This document shows, in pieces, positions 7,864-15,106 of a DNA stretch of 21,411 nucleotides (positions within the stretch are counted from its first letter, which is position 1; each line of letters starts with the position of its first letter). Made by a program: the position numbers and the translations under genes. The notes under the pieces were generated by a model, which was given only the letters and a program-made list of their open reading frames with translations, searched no databases and had not been told where the DNA came from. This DNA comes from Parvibaculum sp964560165. Its GTDB lineage: Bacteria; Pseudomonadota; Alphaproteobacteria; Parvibaculales; Parvibaculaceae. The DNA lies in NCBI GenBank assembly GCA_964560165.1, contig CAZLLB010000029.1, positions 1 to 21,411 of the forward strand, given 5' to 3'.

Positions 7864-9176
7864 TTTTTCTCAAACCTCTTGCGAAGGATAACCGCGGTCG
7901 CATTCATGATGACGAGGAAGCCCAGGAGAATAATCGTGGCGCCTGCGGTGCGTTCGATGAAGCCGCGCTCGGCGGCGGTCGCCCACATGTAAATCTGGAC
8001 TGGCAAAGCCGTGGCGGGCTCCATCGGCGTTGCCGGATAATCGGCGACGAAGGCGACCAGACCGATCATGATCAGCGGCGCGGTTTCACCGAGCGCCTGC
8101 ACAAGACCGATGATAGTGCCGGTCATGATGCCGGGCATGGCCAGCGGCACGACATGCTGAAACACCGTCTGCATCTTCGAGGCACCGACGCCATAAGCCG
8201 CCTCGCGGATTGACGGCGGCACCGCCCGGATCGCAGCGCGCGTGGCGATGATGATGGTCGGGAGGGTCATCAGGGTCAGCACAAGGCCACCGACCAGCGA
8301 GGCGGAACGCGGCAGACCGAAGAAATTTATGAATACCGCAAGACCGAGCAAGCCGAAAACGATGGAAGGCACTGCCGCGAGATTGTTGATATTCACCTCG
8401 ACTATATCGGTCCAATAATTCTTCGGCGCAAATTCTTCGAGATAGACGGCGGCGGCCACGCCCAGCGGCACCGCAAGTATCACGACGATCAGCATCATGA
8501 AGAAAGAGCCGATGATCGCGACGCCAACGCCTGACGTTTCCGGCTGGCTGGAAGCGCCATAGGCGAACAAGCCCTTATTGAACCGCAGCTCCAGAGCGCC
8601 CGCGTCATGGAGCTGGTCGATCCAGCCGACCTGTATATTGGAAAGCTGGCGACGATCCTCCGGCGTTTCCCGTTTGATGGAGCCTTTCATCAAGGCGTCG
8701 GTATTGTCGCTCGCGAGCAGCCAGACTTCTTTGCTCTTGCCGATCAGGCTCGGATCATCAAGCACCATATCGCGTAGCTGAATGGCGGCACCGCGCGACA
8801 GGAGAGAGAAAACGCGAGTGCGCGCGACGCGATCTTCCGGCGAAACGCCGAGACGCGCCAGCAGCGCGTCGCGCACAAGCTTTTGATAATTGGCCGTGCG
8901 CAACTGCATGTCGTCGCGCTTGCCCGACGGGTCGATGACGGCTTCGTCGAAATTGATCGTGAGCTTCACACTAGTTTGCAGGAAAGCCGTCCATCCATTG
9001 CCGACAATGGATGCAAACAACATGACGAGGAAGCCGAGTGCGATCAGAATTGCGGAGACGCCGTATAAGCGAAAACGGCGCTCTGCCCTGTAGCGGCGCT
9101 TTATCAGCGCGGCGCGCGATGCCCGCTGGCGCGAACCGCTATCTGCGAGTGTCATCGTTTGAGCGTCGTCTGACAT
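7857..9176 (-). CDS. pstA: Phosphate ABC transporter permease PstA (long N-terminal form)
   Basis: Inner-membrane permease subunit of the phosphate importer. At 439 residues it is well above the roughly 280-300 of enteric PstA. One membrane helix (about residues 36-58) is followed by an extra periplasmic region to about 210, as in the DUF3333-bearing PstA of rhizobia and relatives. The core permease of several helices then carries the EAA-type loop PPSIREAAYGVGASKMQTVFQ, which contacts PstB. Its ATG shares one base with the pstC stop (TAATG at 9178-9174), so translation is probably coupled. It ends overlapping pstB. Minus-strand operon pstS-C-A-B. Confidence 0.96.
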   Translation of the reverse strand: MSDDAQTMTLADSGSRQRASRAALIKRRYRAERRFRLYGVSAILIALGFLVMLFASIVGNGWTAFLQTSVKLTINFDEAVIDPSGKRDDMQLRTANYQKLVRDALLARLGVSPEDRVARTRVFSLLSRGAAIQLRDMVLDDPSLIGKSKEVWLLASDNTDALMKGSIKRETPEDRRQLSNIQVGWIDQLHDAGALELRFNKGLFAYGASSQPETSGVGVAIIGSFFMMLIVVILAVPLGVAAAVYLEEFAPKNYWTDIVEVNINNLAAVPSIVFGLLGLAVFINFFGLPRSASLVGGLVLTLMTLPTIIIATRAAIRAVPPSIREAAYGVGASKMQTVFQHVVPLAMPGIMTGTIIGLVQALGETAPLIMIGLVAFVADYPATPMEPATALPVQIYMWATAAERGFIERTAGATIILLGFLVIMNATAVILRKRFEKKW

Positions 9177-10636
9177 TATTCGTATTGCTCCCGGTATCTG
9201 CGCACGATGTAGAGCGCAACGACATTCAGCCCCAGCGTCACCGCAAAGAGGGTCAGGCCCAGCGCAAAGGCCACGAGCGTCTGCGGACTGTCGAATTCAA
9301 GATCGCCGGTGAGCTGGCTCACGATCTTCACGGTGATCGTGGTCACTGTTTCGGCAGGATTGAAGGTCATGTTGGCGGCGATGCCTGCGGCGAGCACGAC
9401 GATCATCGTTTCGCCGATGGCGCGCGAGGCGGCAAGAAGCACCGCGCCGACGACGCCCGGCAGCGCAGCCGGCAGAATGACTTTCTTGATCGTTTCTGAC
9501 TGCGTTGAACCCAGACCATAAGCGCCCTCGCGCAGCGATTGGGGCACCGCCGAGATAATGTCGTCGGAGAGAGACGAGACGAAGGGAATGATCATGATCC
9601 CCATGACGATGCCTGCCGTCAGCACGCTCGACGGCGAGATGTCGAAATTCGCGATTGCGCCGACGCTGCGCAGGAAGGGACCGAAGGTCACGAGCGCGAA
9701 GAAGCCATAAACGATTGTGGGAATACCGGCCAGCACCTCGAGCGCGGGTTTCACCACGGCGCGGACACGCTCGCTTGCATATTCCGACATGTAGATTGCC
9801 GAATAGAGGCCGATCGGAACGGCAACGAGAAGCGCCACCAGTGAGATGTAGATCGTACCCCAAAGAAGCGGGATGAGGCCGAACTGGCCCTCCCCGCCAC
9901 CGGAACGGCCCGGCGCGGAGAAGCGCGGATCCCAGACGGTCCCGAAGAAGAAATCCGCTGGCGGAACGGCCTTGAAGAAATGGAGCGTTTCAAAAACAAC
10001 GGAGAAGACAATGCCGACCGTCGTCAGAATGGCGACAGTCGAGGCCGCGATCAGCCCGATCAGCATGAGGCGCTCAACCGCATTCCGCGCCCGCTTCTGC
10101 GGCAGAAGATTGCGGCGGCCATAGATAAATCCCGCCAGCACGAGCAGCGAAACAACCGCCGTTTGGAGCAGGCTCGCAATCGCCATGCGAAAATTCAGCT
10201 TGTCGGCAATGCCGATCATATAGGGCTTGGCACCGCTGCCGAGCAGCACGCCCTTGCTCATGAAAAGCGACTGGAGATCGACATTGCCGTTGATGAGCTG
10301 GCGGTGTTCGTTTTCGTCGATCTTGCGCATGCCTCGGGCGATATTGCCGATGACCGACAGGGCGAGAGATTGCTGATCGGGGCCCTGCTGGCGTATTTCG
10401 ACGGGCAGATCGTTCACGAGGCTCCGATGAATGAGCGATGGCGCGGCCAGCGACCAGAGCAGCGCGACGATGAGGGCCGGTACGACCGTCCAGACTGCGA
10501 GATGAATGCCGTGATAGACGGGCCGGGAATGAAAGTGCAGGCCTGCGCGCACCAGAGACGCAGCGCGACCATGTCCATAGATGAAGGCCGCCGCCGCGAT
10601 GCAGAGCAGGATGAGCAATATCCACTTAGCGGCCAT
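9176..10636 (-). CDS. pstC: Phosphate ABC transporter permease PstC (long N-terminal form)
   Basis: Inner-membrane permease partner of PstA. The 486-residue product is longer than the roughly 320 of E. coli PstC. The extra N-terminal part holds two or three helices (from MAAKWILLILLCIAAAAFIYGHG onward, and VVPALIVALLWSLAAP) and an extracytoplasmic stretch (about 70-150). The core permease contains WGTIYISLVALLVAVPIGLYSAIYMSEYA and the EAA-like loop VPQSLREGAYGLGSTQSETIK. It starts 99 bp after the pstS stop, with a hairpin in between, and overlaps pstA by one base. Confidence 0.95.
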   Translation of the reverse strand: MAAKWILLILLCIAAAAFIYGHGRAASLVRAGLHFHSRPVYHGIHLAVWTVVPALIVALLWSLAAPSLIHRSLVNDLPVEIRQQGPDQQSLALSVIGNIARGMRKIDENEHRQLINGNVDLQSLFMSKGVLLGSGAKPYMIGIADKLNFRMAIASLLQTAVVSLLVLAGFIYGRRNLLPQKRARNAVERLMLIGLIAASTVAILTTVGIVFSVVFETLHFFKAVPPADFFFGTVWDPRFSAPGRSGGGEGQFGLIPLLWGTIYISLVALLVAVPIGLYSAIYMSEYASERVRAVVKPALEVLAGIPTIVYGFFALVTFGPFLRSVGAIANFDISPSSVLTAGIVMGIMIIPFVSSLSDDIISAVPQSLREGAYGLGSTQSETIKKVILPAALPGVVGAVLLAASRAIGETMIVVLAAGIAANMTFNPAETVTTITVKIVSQLTGDLEFDSPQTLVAFALGLTLFAVTLGLNVVALYIVRRYREQYE

Positions 10637-10686
10637 TCCGGCAATCCTTGGGGATGAGAGTTTCTGAAGCCTTTAAGGGTGGAGAA

Positions 10687-10717
10687 CGGAGCCGACGACA
10701 CCGGGTCATCGGCTCCG
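10687..10717 (-). other. Intercistronic hairpin between pstS and pstC
   Basis: A perfect 9-bp stem CGGAGCCGA (10687-10695) / TCGGCTCCG (10709-10717) with a 13-nt loop lies 18 bp after the pstS stop. On the transcribed minus strand only a short pyrimidine stretch (TTCTCCACCCTT) follows, so it is at best a partial terminator. It may protect the pstS 3' end or lower pstCAB expression relative to the binding protein, an arrangement known for other ABC import operons. Confidence 0.6.
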
Positions 10718-10735
10718 CTTCAAATCGAGCCGAAG

Positions 10736-11788
10736 TCAGTTTGAAAGCACGACGCCGTCGGCGACCGTCTTCTGGACCTCCAGGCGCTCATTGTCCGGCA
10801 GCGGCACCAGACCGTATTCAGCAAGCGGGCCATCCGGGCCGGCCATCTGGTCGCTGACGAAGAATGTGGCGTATTCCTTGAGGCCGGGGATCACGCCGAT
10901 ATGGGCCTTCTTCACGTAGAAGAACAACGGGCGCGAGACGGGATATTCGCCCTTGGCGACCGTTGCAACGCTCGGCTTGACACCATTGACCGAAGCAACC
11001 TGCAGCTTGTCGGTGTTGTTTTCGTAGAAGGAGAGGCCGAAGACGCCGATGCTCTGCTTGTTGGCTTGCAGACGGTTCAGGGTCTCGGTGTAGTCGCCGT
11101 CGATATCTACCGACGCACCGTCGTTGCGGACTTTCTTGCAGGCCTTGGCAGCGTCTTTTTCGTTCATGCCGCCGGCGATGTAGAGCGCCATGGCACCCGA
11201 AACCTGGCAGCCGATATCCAGAACTTTCTCTTCGAAAACTTCGCGCGTGCCGTGCTTCTCGCCGGGGATATAGGCAAGGATCTTCCAATCCGGGAAGTAG
11301 GGATTGATGTCCTTCCAGGTCTTGTGTGGATTGGCGACGAGCTTGCCGTCCACGGCGATCTTGTCGGCAAGAGCGAGGAATAGCGTCGTGGGGGAAAGCG
11401 CGAAGCTCGGACCCTTCGCATCGCTGGCAAAGACGATGCCGTCATAACCGAAGCGAACTTCGATAATGTCGCTCACGCCGCTCTTGGCGCAGGCTTCGCG
11501 TTCAGCCGTCTTGATCGGACGAGACGAATTGGCGATGTCGATCTCACCTTCGCCGACGCCTCGGCAGAACTGCTTGAGCCCGGCCGACGAACCGCCGGAT
11601 TCAACGACCGGCGTCTTGAAATTCGGGAAAGCCTGGCTGAACTGTTCGGCCACGATCGTCGCATAGGGCAGCACGGTCGAGGAGCCAGCGATCTGAAGTT
11701 GTTCGCGCGCCTGGGCGGCACCGGCGGCCGAAAAGACGGTTGCAGCGACTGCGGCCGCCATCGTCAGGGATTTGAGTTTCACGTTCAT
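10736..11788 (-). CDS. pstS: Phosphate-binding periplasmic protein PstS
   Basis: Periplasmic receptor that captures phosphate and delivers it to PstCA. The 350-residue product has a Sec signal peptide (MNVKLKSLTMAAAVAATVFS, cleavage near AAQA at about residue 27). The mature N terminus begins REQLQIAGSSTVLPYA. The phosphate-contacting blocks AGSSTV, ESGGSSAGLKQFC and IANSSRPIK are intact, as are GEKHGTREVFEEKVL and GVFGLSFYENN. Several cysteines (FCRGV, EACAKS, DIGCQV, KACKKV) suggest disulfides. The ATG at 11788 has GGAG only one base away, closer than ideal; a second ATG at codon 10 would break the signal peptide. First gene of pstSCAB, preceded by a candidate Pho box. Confidence 0.97.
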   Translation of the reverse strand: MNVKLKSLTMAAAVAATVFSAAGAAQAREQLQIAGSSTVLPYATIVAEQFSQAFPNFKTPVVESGGSSAGLKQFCRGVGEGEIDIANSSRPIKTAEREACAKSGVSDIIEVRFGYDGIVFASDAKGPSFALSPTTLFLALADKIAVDGKLVANPHKTWKDINPYFPDWKILAYIPGEKHGTREVFEEKVLDIGCQVSGAMALYIAGGMNEKDAAKACKKVRNDGASVDIDGDYTETLNRLQANKQSIGVFGLSFYENNTDKLQVASVNGVKPSVATVAKGEYPVSRPLFFYVKKAHIGVIPGLKEYATFFVSDQMAGPDGPLAEYGLVPLPDNERLEVQKTVADGVVLSN

Positions 11789-11915
11789 TCTCCAGTTAAG
11801 GAAGCGAGGCGCCGGTCATCCATGTTCATGGAAAGCCCCCAGCACGCCCGGCCCATCCGGGTTCAGATGGCTCATCTCGGGCAGGCGCAGGCTAATTCTG
11901 GCGCGCGAACGTTTT

Positions 11916-11933
11916 GTAACGACGATGTGACAG
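11916..11933 (-). promoter_or_regulatory. Candidate Pho box (PhoB site) of the pst operon
   Basis: Read on the minus strand: CTGTCAC (11933-11927), four bases, then TCGTTAC (11922-11916). The 7-mers have the required 11-bp pitch. The first matches CTGTCAT at 6/7. The second keeps only the GT and the A. It lies about 130 bp upstream of the pstS start. Confidence 0.5.
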
Positions 11934-12019
11934 TTTTGCGTCGGCGGCGCTGGCCTGCGCGCAAGAATGGCGGGCCGAAGCGGCGGCTTTCGAGAGCCCG
12001 CCCGTGCACAATAGATTTA

Positions 12020-12052
12020 CGGGACCGCCGTTCGGTGTGAACGACGATCCCG
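12020..12052 (-). terminator. Hairpin after the haemoglobin operon (candidate terminator)
   Basis: Stem arms 12020-12032 and 12040-12052 with a 7-nt loop. As minus-strand RNA all 13 positions pair, two as G-U. As plus-strand RNA two positions become A/C mismatches, which points to minus-strand function. The following U content (TAAATCTATTG) is weak, so termination is uncertain. Confidence 0.4.
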
Positions 12053-12092
12053 TTTTATAGAAACTCGGAAACTGGAAAGCTAAGCGAAGCCG

Positions 12093-12524
12093 TCAGCCGC
12101 CATAAGGTGCGCGGGCCGCCGCGATGATAAAGAAGATGGCCATCATGCCGAGGGCAACGGAGAAGGGCACCACCACAACCTGAATCAGTGCGCTCCAACC
12201 GCTGATGCGGCCTGTGAAGGTTTCCACATCCATATGCAGGAAATCCGCCCAACCACTCCAATCGGTCTTGCGGTTGAGAAAGTGATCGGCCGTGTGTTTC
12301 ATCGCAAAGGGGATGCCGAAGAAGACACCGAGGAATACCGTATCGACGGCAAGCACGAATGCGCCTTCTGCGTGACCGCCGAAGGTTAGCCAGAAAGCAC
12401 CAAAGAGCCAGGCCCAGCCCGCCAACGCGGCAACATAGACGCCGGGATGGAGATCGTGGGAGACGGGCTCATTGCGGCCATTCGCAATTTCGGCGGGAGC
12501 GTCGTGATGCAAGATGGTACTCAT
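12093..12524 (-). CDS. Uncharacterised three-helix membrane protein co-transcribed with truncated haemoglobin
   Basis: I do not recognise the family. The 143-residue product has a histidine-bearing N-terminal tail (H6, H7, H23, H26). Hydrophobic segments follow at about 29-49 (VYVAALAGWAWLFGAFWLTF), 54-74 (GAFVLAVDTVFLGVFFGIPF) and 113-136 (LIQVVVVPFSVALGMMAIFFII). A polar loop between helices two and three carries MKHTADHF, the W-rich TDWSGWADF and H97, conceivable metal or haem ligands, but this is only suggestive. The ATG at 12524 overlaps the haemoglobin stop as ATGA, and GGAG sits just upstream, so the two are almost certainly co-translated. The link to nitric oxide or oxygen handling rests on position beside trHb and an NsrR-like regulator. 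Confidence 0.8.
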   Translation of the reverse strand: MSTILHHDAPAEIANGRNEPVSHDLHPGVYVAALAGWAWLFGAFWLTFGGHAEGAFVLAVDTVFLGVFFGIPFAMKHTADHFLNRKTDWSGWADFLHMDVETFTGRISGWSALIQVVVVPFSVALGMMAIFFIIAAARAPYGG

Positions 12525-13000
12525 GGATTTTCTCCTTGGGGATTTTCTCCCTGGCGGGCGCGTAGAGGATCGGCGGAAGCAGGGCTGAAGAACATGCCCA
12601 TTTGCAGGCTCTCGGCGATGCGACCCGCGCGCTCCATGAAGGCGTCGGCGGTTTCAGTGGAACAGATTTCGTCCGTCGTCTGACGGAAAAGCTCAAGCCA
12701 GCGCTCGAAATGAGGGCGCTGCACGGCCTTGAGGCGCATATGCGCGACCATGGGCTGCCCCTTGTAGCGGCCCGACAACAGCATCACCGAGGACCAGAAA
12801 GCGAACATCTTTTGCAGATGCGGTTCCCAATTGTCGCCGATGACACGCTCGAAGATCGGGCCGAGGCCCTTGTCGGCGCGGACGCGCGTGTAGAAGGTGC
12901 GCACGACATTCTCGATTTCCGCTTCATCGGTAAGGGGCTGGGGAAGCGGGCGGCGGCGGGGTCTTTGAAGGTCGGTCATGTTCATGTCTATAAGACGCAT
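12521..13000 (-). CDS. Group III truncated haemoglobin (TrHb3)
   Basis: A small haem protein of the group III (P) truncated haemoglobins, cytoplasmic, binding O2 or NO and linked in other bacteria to nitrosative or microaerobic stress. The 159-residue product keeps the key positions: FY with TyrB10 at Y37, HisE7 at H61 (NWEPHLQKMFAFW), proximal HisF8 at H87 (GQPMVAHMRL) and TrpG8 at W101 (HFERWLELF). The spacing agrees with Campylobacter Ctb from memory. Start: the ATG at 13000 has AGAGG 8 nt upstream, inside a palindrome; in-frame ATGs at 12985 and 12979 are alternatives and would place the palindrome in the promoter. The tail ends in GENPQGENP, the product of a 15-bp tandem duplication. ATGA overlap with the membrane-protein gene; divergent from an NsrR-like gene. 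Confidence 0.93.
   Translation of the reverse strand: MRLIDMNMTDLQRPRRRPLPQPLTDEAEIENVVRTFYTRVRADKGLGPIFERVIGDNWEPHLQKMFAFWSSVMLLSGRYKGQPMVAHMRLKAVQRPHFERWLELFRQTTDEICSTETADAFMERAGRIAESLQMGMFFSPASADPLRARQGENPQGENP
12525..12554. repeat. 15-bp tandem duplication at the haemoglobin 3' end
   Basis: Units 12525-12539 and 12540-12554 (GGATTTTCTCCTTGG and GGATTTTCTCCCTGG) differ at one base. The copy encodes the repeated GENP at the haemoglobin C terminus. On the minus strand each unit contains GGAGAAAATCC, and the downstream one supplies the ribosome site of the membrane-protein gene. Confidence 0.85.
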
Positions 13001-13001
13001 A

Positions 13002-13020
13002 TTAGATACCTCTTATCTAA
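13002..13020. promoter_or_regulatory. Perfect 19-bp palindrome, candidate NsrR operator
   Basis: TTAGATA-CCTCT-TATCTAA: two perfect 7-bp arms around a 5-bp spacer, ending 2 bp before the haemoglobin ATG at 13000 and 71 bp from the nsrR-like ATG. AT-rich GATA/TATC-containing arms are in the general style of NsrR sites, though not a textbook match. It contains the haemoglobin ribosome site (AAGAGG on the minus strand), so binding would either block transcription or cover the start region. Confidence 0.55.
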
Positions 13021-13044
13021 CTTGCCCTTCCCGCTAAAAGCAAT

Positions 13045-13072
13045 ATTCTGTATGTGCCTTTAACTGCGACAA
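13045..13072 (-). promoter_or_regulatory. Weak promoter candidate for the haemoglobin operon
   Basis: On the minus strand TTGTCG (13072-13067), a 16-bp spacer, then CAGAAT (13050-13045). If used, the palindrome at 13002-13020 would lie in the transcribed leader. Motif match only. Confidence 0.22.
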
Positions 13073-13090
13073 ATAATCCGAGGCGGCGCC

Positions 13091-13528
13091 ATGAGACTGA
13101 CCCTTTACACAGACTACGCCTTGCGGCTCCTGACCTATGTGGCGCTGAAGGGCGAACGGCTGACGACGATTCAGGAAATCGCCGACGCTTATGAGATTTC
13201 GCACAACCACCTGACCAAGGTGGCGACCGAGCTTGGCCGCGCTGGCGTGATCGAAACGCTGCGCGGGCGGGGCGGCGGGCTGCGGCTCGCACGCGCGCCT
13301 GAAGAGATCAATATCGGGACACTGGTCCGGCGGATGGAGGATGACAGCCAGCATGTCGAATGTTTTCAGGCAGCGACGAATAACTGCCGGATATCGCCGT
13401 CATGCAAATTGCGCCATGCGCTGCGAGTGGCGCTGGAAGCCTATTATGCGGTGCTCGACGAGATGACACTGGCCGATCTCATCGACAAGCCTCAGCCCTT
13501 GCGCAAGCTGCTCGCCATTCCGGCCTGA
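13091..13528 (+). CDS. nsrR: Rrf2-family transcriptional regulator, NsrR-like
   Basis: Predicted NO-sensing Fe-S repressor. The 145-residue product has the Rrf2 winged-helix N terminus MRLTLYTDYALRLLTYVAL, recognition helix region ISHNHLTKVATELGRAGVIETLRGRGGG (about 37-63) and the NsrR-style cluster residues C91, C99 and C105 (VECF, NNCRISPSC). D8 matches the aspartate that ligates the cluster in Streptomyces NsrR. IscR and RirA differ in cysteine spacing, and the HNHLTKV block is typical of NsrR. GAGG lies about 8 nt before the ATG. It is divergent from the truncated-haemoglobin operon, an expected NsrR target, and ends one base from the stop of the convergent MFS gene. Confidence 0.88.
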   Translation: MRLTLYTDYALRLLTYVALKGERLTTIQEIADAYEISHNHLTKVATELGRAGVIETLRGRGGGLRLARAPEEINIGTLVRRMEDDSQHVECFQAATNNCRISPSCKLRHALRVALEAYYAVLDEMTLADLIDKPQPLRKLLAIPA

Positions 13529-13529
13529 T

Positions 13530-14867
13530 CTATCGCAACCCGTGGAGACGGGCGCGCTCGATATCATCTTTCAGGGTGCGGGCGGCGAGCAGGAAGTGGA
13601 AGGCCGACCAGATCCAGACGACCGAAATCGTCAGCAGCGAATAGCGCAGCGATTCCTCGCCATAGGCCGGGTGATAGAGATCGCTGAGAATACCCGCAAG
13701 CTGCGGCCCAAGGCCCATGCCGATCAAATTCAGAATGAGAAAGAGAACGGCGGAGGCCTGCGCGCGCATCCGCACGGTGACGAGCGCCTGGGTCATGGCG
13801 AGCGCGGGCGCGACATAGGCCGCACCGGCAAAGGCTGGATAGACGAAGAAGATCAGCGCCATCACCTTGTCGCCAGAGAGATACATGGCGACGGAGAAGG
13901 GAAAGCAGAGACCGCCGATGATGCAGAATACCCAGACGTTCCAGCGGATGTCGCGCTTGCCGAGCTTGTCGGCGAAATAGCCGGTGAAATAAGTACCCGC
14001 GCCGCCTGCAAAGCCGATGATGAGGGCGAGCGATGTGCCGATGGCACCGGGCGACATTTCAAATGAACGCGCGAGAAAGGCGGGGAGCCATGTGACACCC
14101 GCATAGCCGCCGATGGCAGCCAGCGCCGCGCCGAAAGAAATATGGCGAAAGGATTTTTGCGACCAGAGCAACGAAAAGACTTCGCCGACCTTTGGCGCAT
14201 CAGCCTCGCCCTGCGTGATCAACCCGTCGGCCTGCCCGCGGCGTGGCTCCTTCAAGGTGAAGCGCACCAGAAGTGCAATGAGCAGGCCCGGCGCGCCGAC
14301 GATAAAGAAAGCAACCCGCCAGCCATACCATTGACTGACCCAACCGCCGACGAGGAAGCCGATCAAGATACCGAGATTGATGCCGAGCGAATAAAAACCC
14401 ATCGCAGCTGCGCGCTTCTCGGGCGGAAACATATCGGCGATCATCGAATGGGCGGGCGGGCTGGACCCCGCCTCACCGACGCCCACGCCGATGCGGGCCA
14501 GCGCAAGCTGGGCAAAATTCGTCACGAAGCCGCACACCACCGTCATGCCGGAAAAGATTGTCAGCGCCAGCGTGATGATATTGCGGCGATTGCCGCGATC
14601 GGCCCACATGGCGATGGGAACACCGAGCGTTGCGTAGAAAATCGCAAATGTGAGACCTGAGAGAAAACCGAGCTGCGTGTCGGAGAGGCCGAGGTCTAGC
14701 TTGATCGGCTGGAGCAGGATCGCGAGGATCTGGCGATCGACGTAATTAGCCGTATAGGCCAGCATCAGCACCATCAGCGCGTAGCTGCGATAGGCAGGCG
14801 TGAAATCCGCCGCCGGCACCGCACTCGCCGCGCGCACGGTAATTCCGCCGCTCACCTGATCGGTCAT
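13530..14867 (-). CDS. MFS transporter, spinster-like
   Basis: Inner-membrane secondary transporter with about 12 predicted helices; the substrate is unknown. The 445-residue product shows an early helix with LMLAYTANYVDRQILAIL, the loop-2 motif GVPIAMWADRGNRRNII (a form of the MFS A motif), ARIGVGVGEAGSSPPAHSMI after helix 4, and a second half beginning near FRHISFGAALAAIGGYAG. The NYVDRQ plus GEAG combination is typical of the spinster-like branch. The frame is open to an ATG at 14921, but the ATG at 14867 (MTDQVSGG) is preferred because GGAGGGG lies 7 nt upstream. It is convergent with nsrR and divergent from the Ada-AlkA gene, so no operon partner suggests a role. Confidence 0.88.
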   Translation of the reverse strand: MTDQVSGGITVRAASAVPAADFTPAYRSYALMVLMLAYTANYVDRQILAILLQPIKLDLGLSDTQLGFLSGLTFAIFYATLGVPIAMWADRGNRRNIITLALTIFSGMTVVCGFVTNFAQLALARIGVGVGEAGSSPPAHSMIADMFPPEKRAAAMGFYSLGINLGILIGFLVGGWVSQWYGWRVAFFIVGAPGLLIALLVRFTLKEPRRGQADGLITQGEADAPKVGEVFSLLWSQKSFRHISFGAALAAIGGYAGVTWLPAFLARSFEMSPGAIGTSLALIIGFAGGAGTYFTGYFADKLGKRDIRWNVWVFCIIGGLCFPFSVAMYLSGDKVMALIFFVYPAFAGAAYVAPALAMTQALVTVRMRAQASAVLFLILNLIGMGLGPQLAGILSDLYHPAYGEESLRYSLLTISVVWIWSAFHFLLAARTLKDDIERARLHGLR

Positions 14868-15106
14868 CCCTTGTCCCCTCCGCGATTTGCGGCTCTGCGG
14901 GCTCCCCGCCCGTGGCCGCATTTGAGCTAAAGCGTATCAGGCGCTTATGGCGACGCAAGCGGCGACACTGACGCAAACCCTTGGAAGCACATACATTTCT
15001 GTCAGCATGTCGGAATATTTTTAAACTGCCGCAGGGGCATCGGAGAGGCGACGGAGATGTCCGTTTTTGGCGAGCGAGGTTTGACGGCGAAGAATAGACT
15101 GGCCTC

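Larger units (their letters stand above)
11789..12092. other. 304-bp intergenic region: pstS leader and end of the haemoglobin operon
   Basis: No coding potential is seen. From left to right it holds a small inverted repeat TCCATG-TT-CATGGA (11819-11832) in the pstS leader, the candidate Pho box (11916-11933), a GC-rich stretch without recognised elements, and a 13-bp hairpin (12020-12052) after the membrane-protein gene. Confidence 0.6.
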
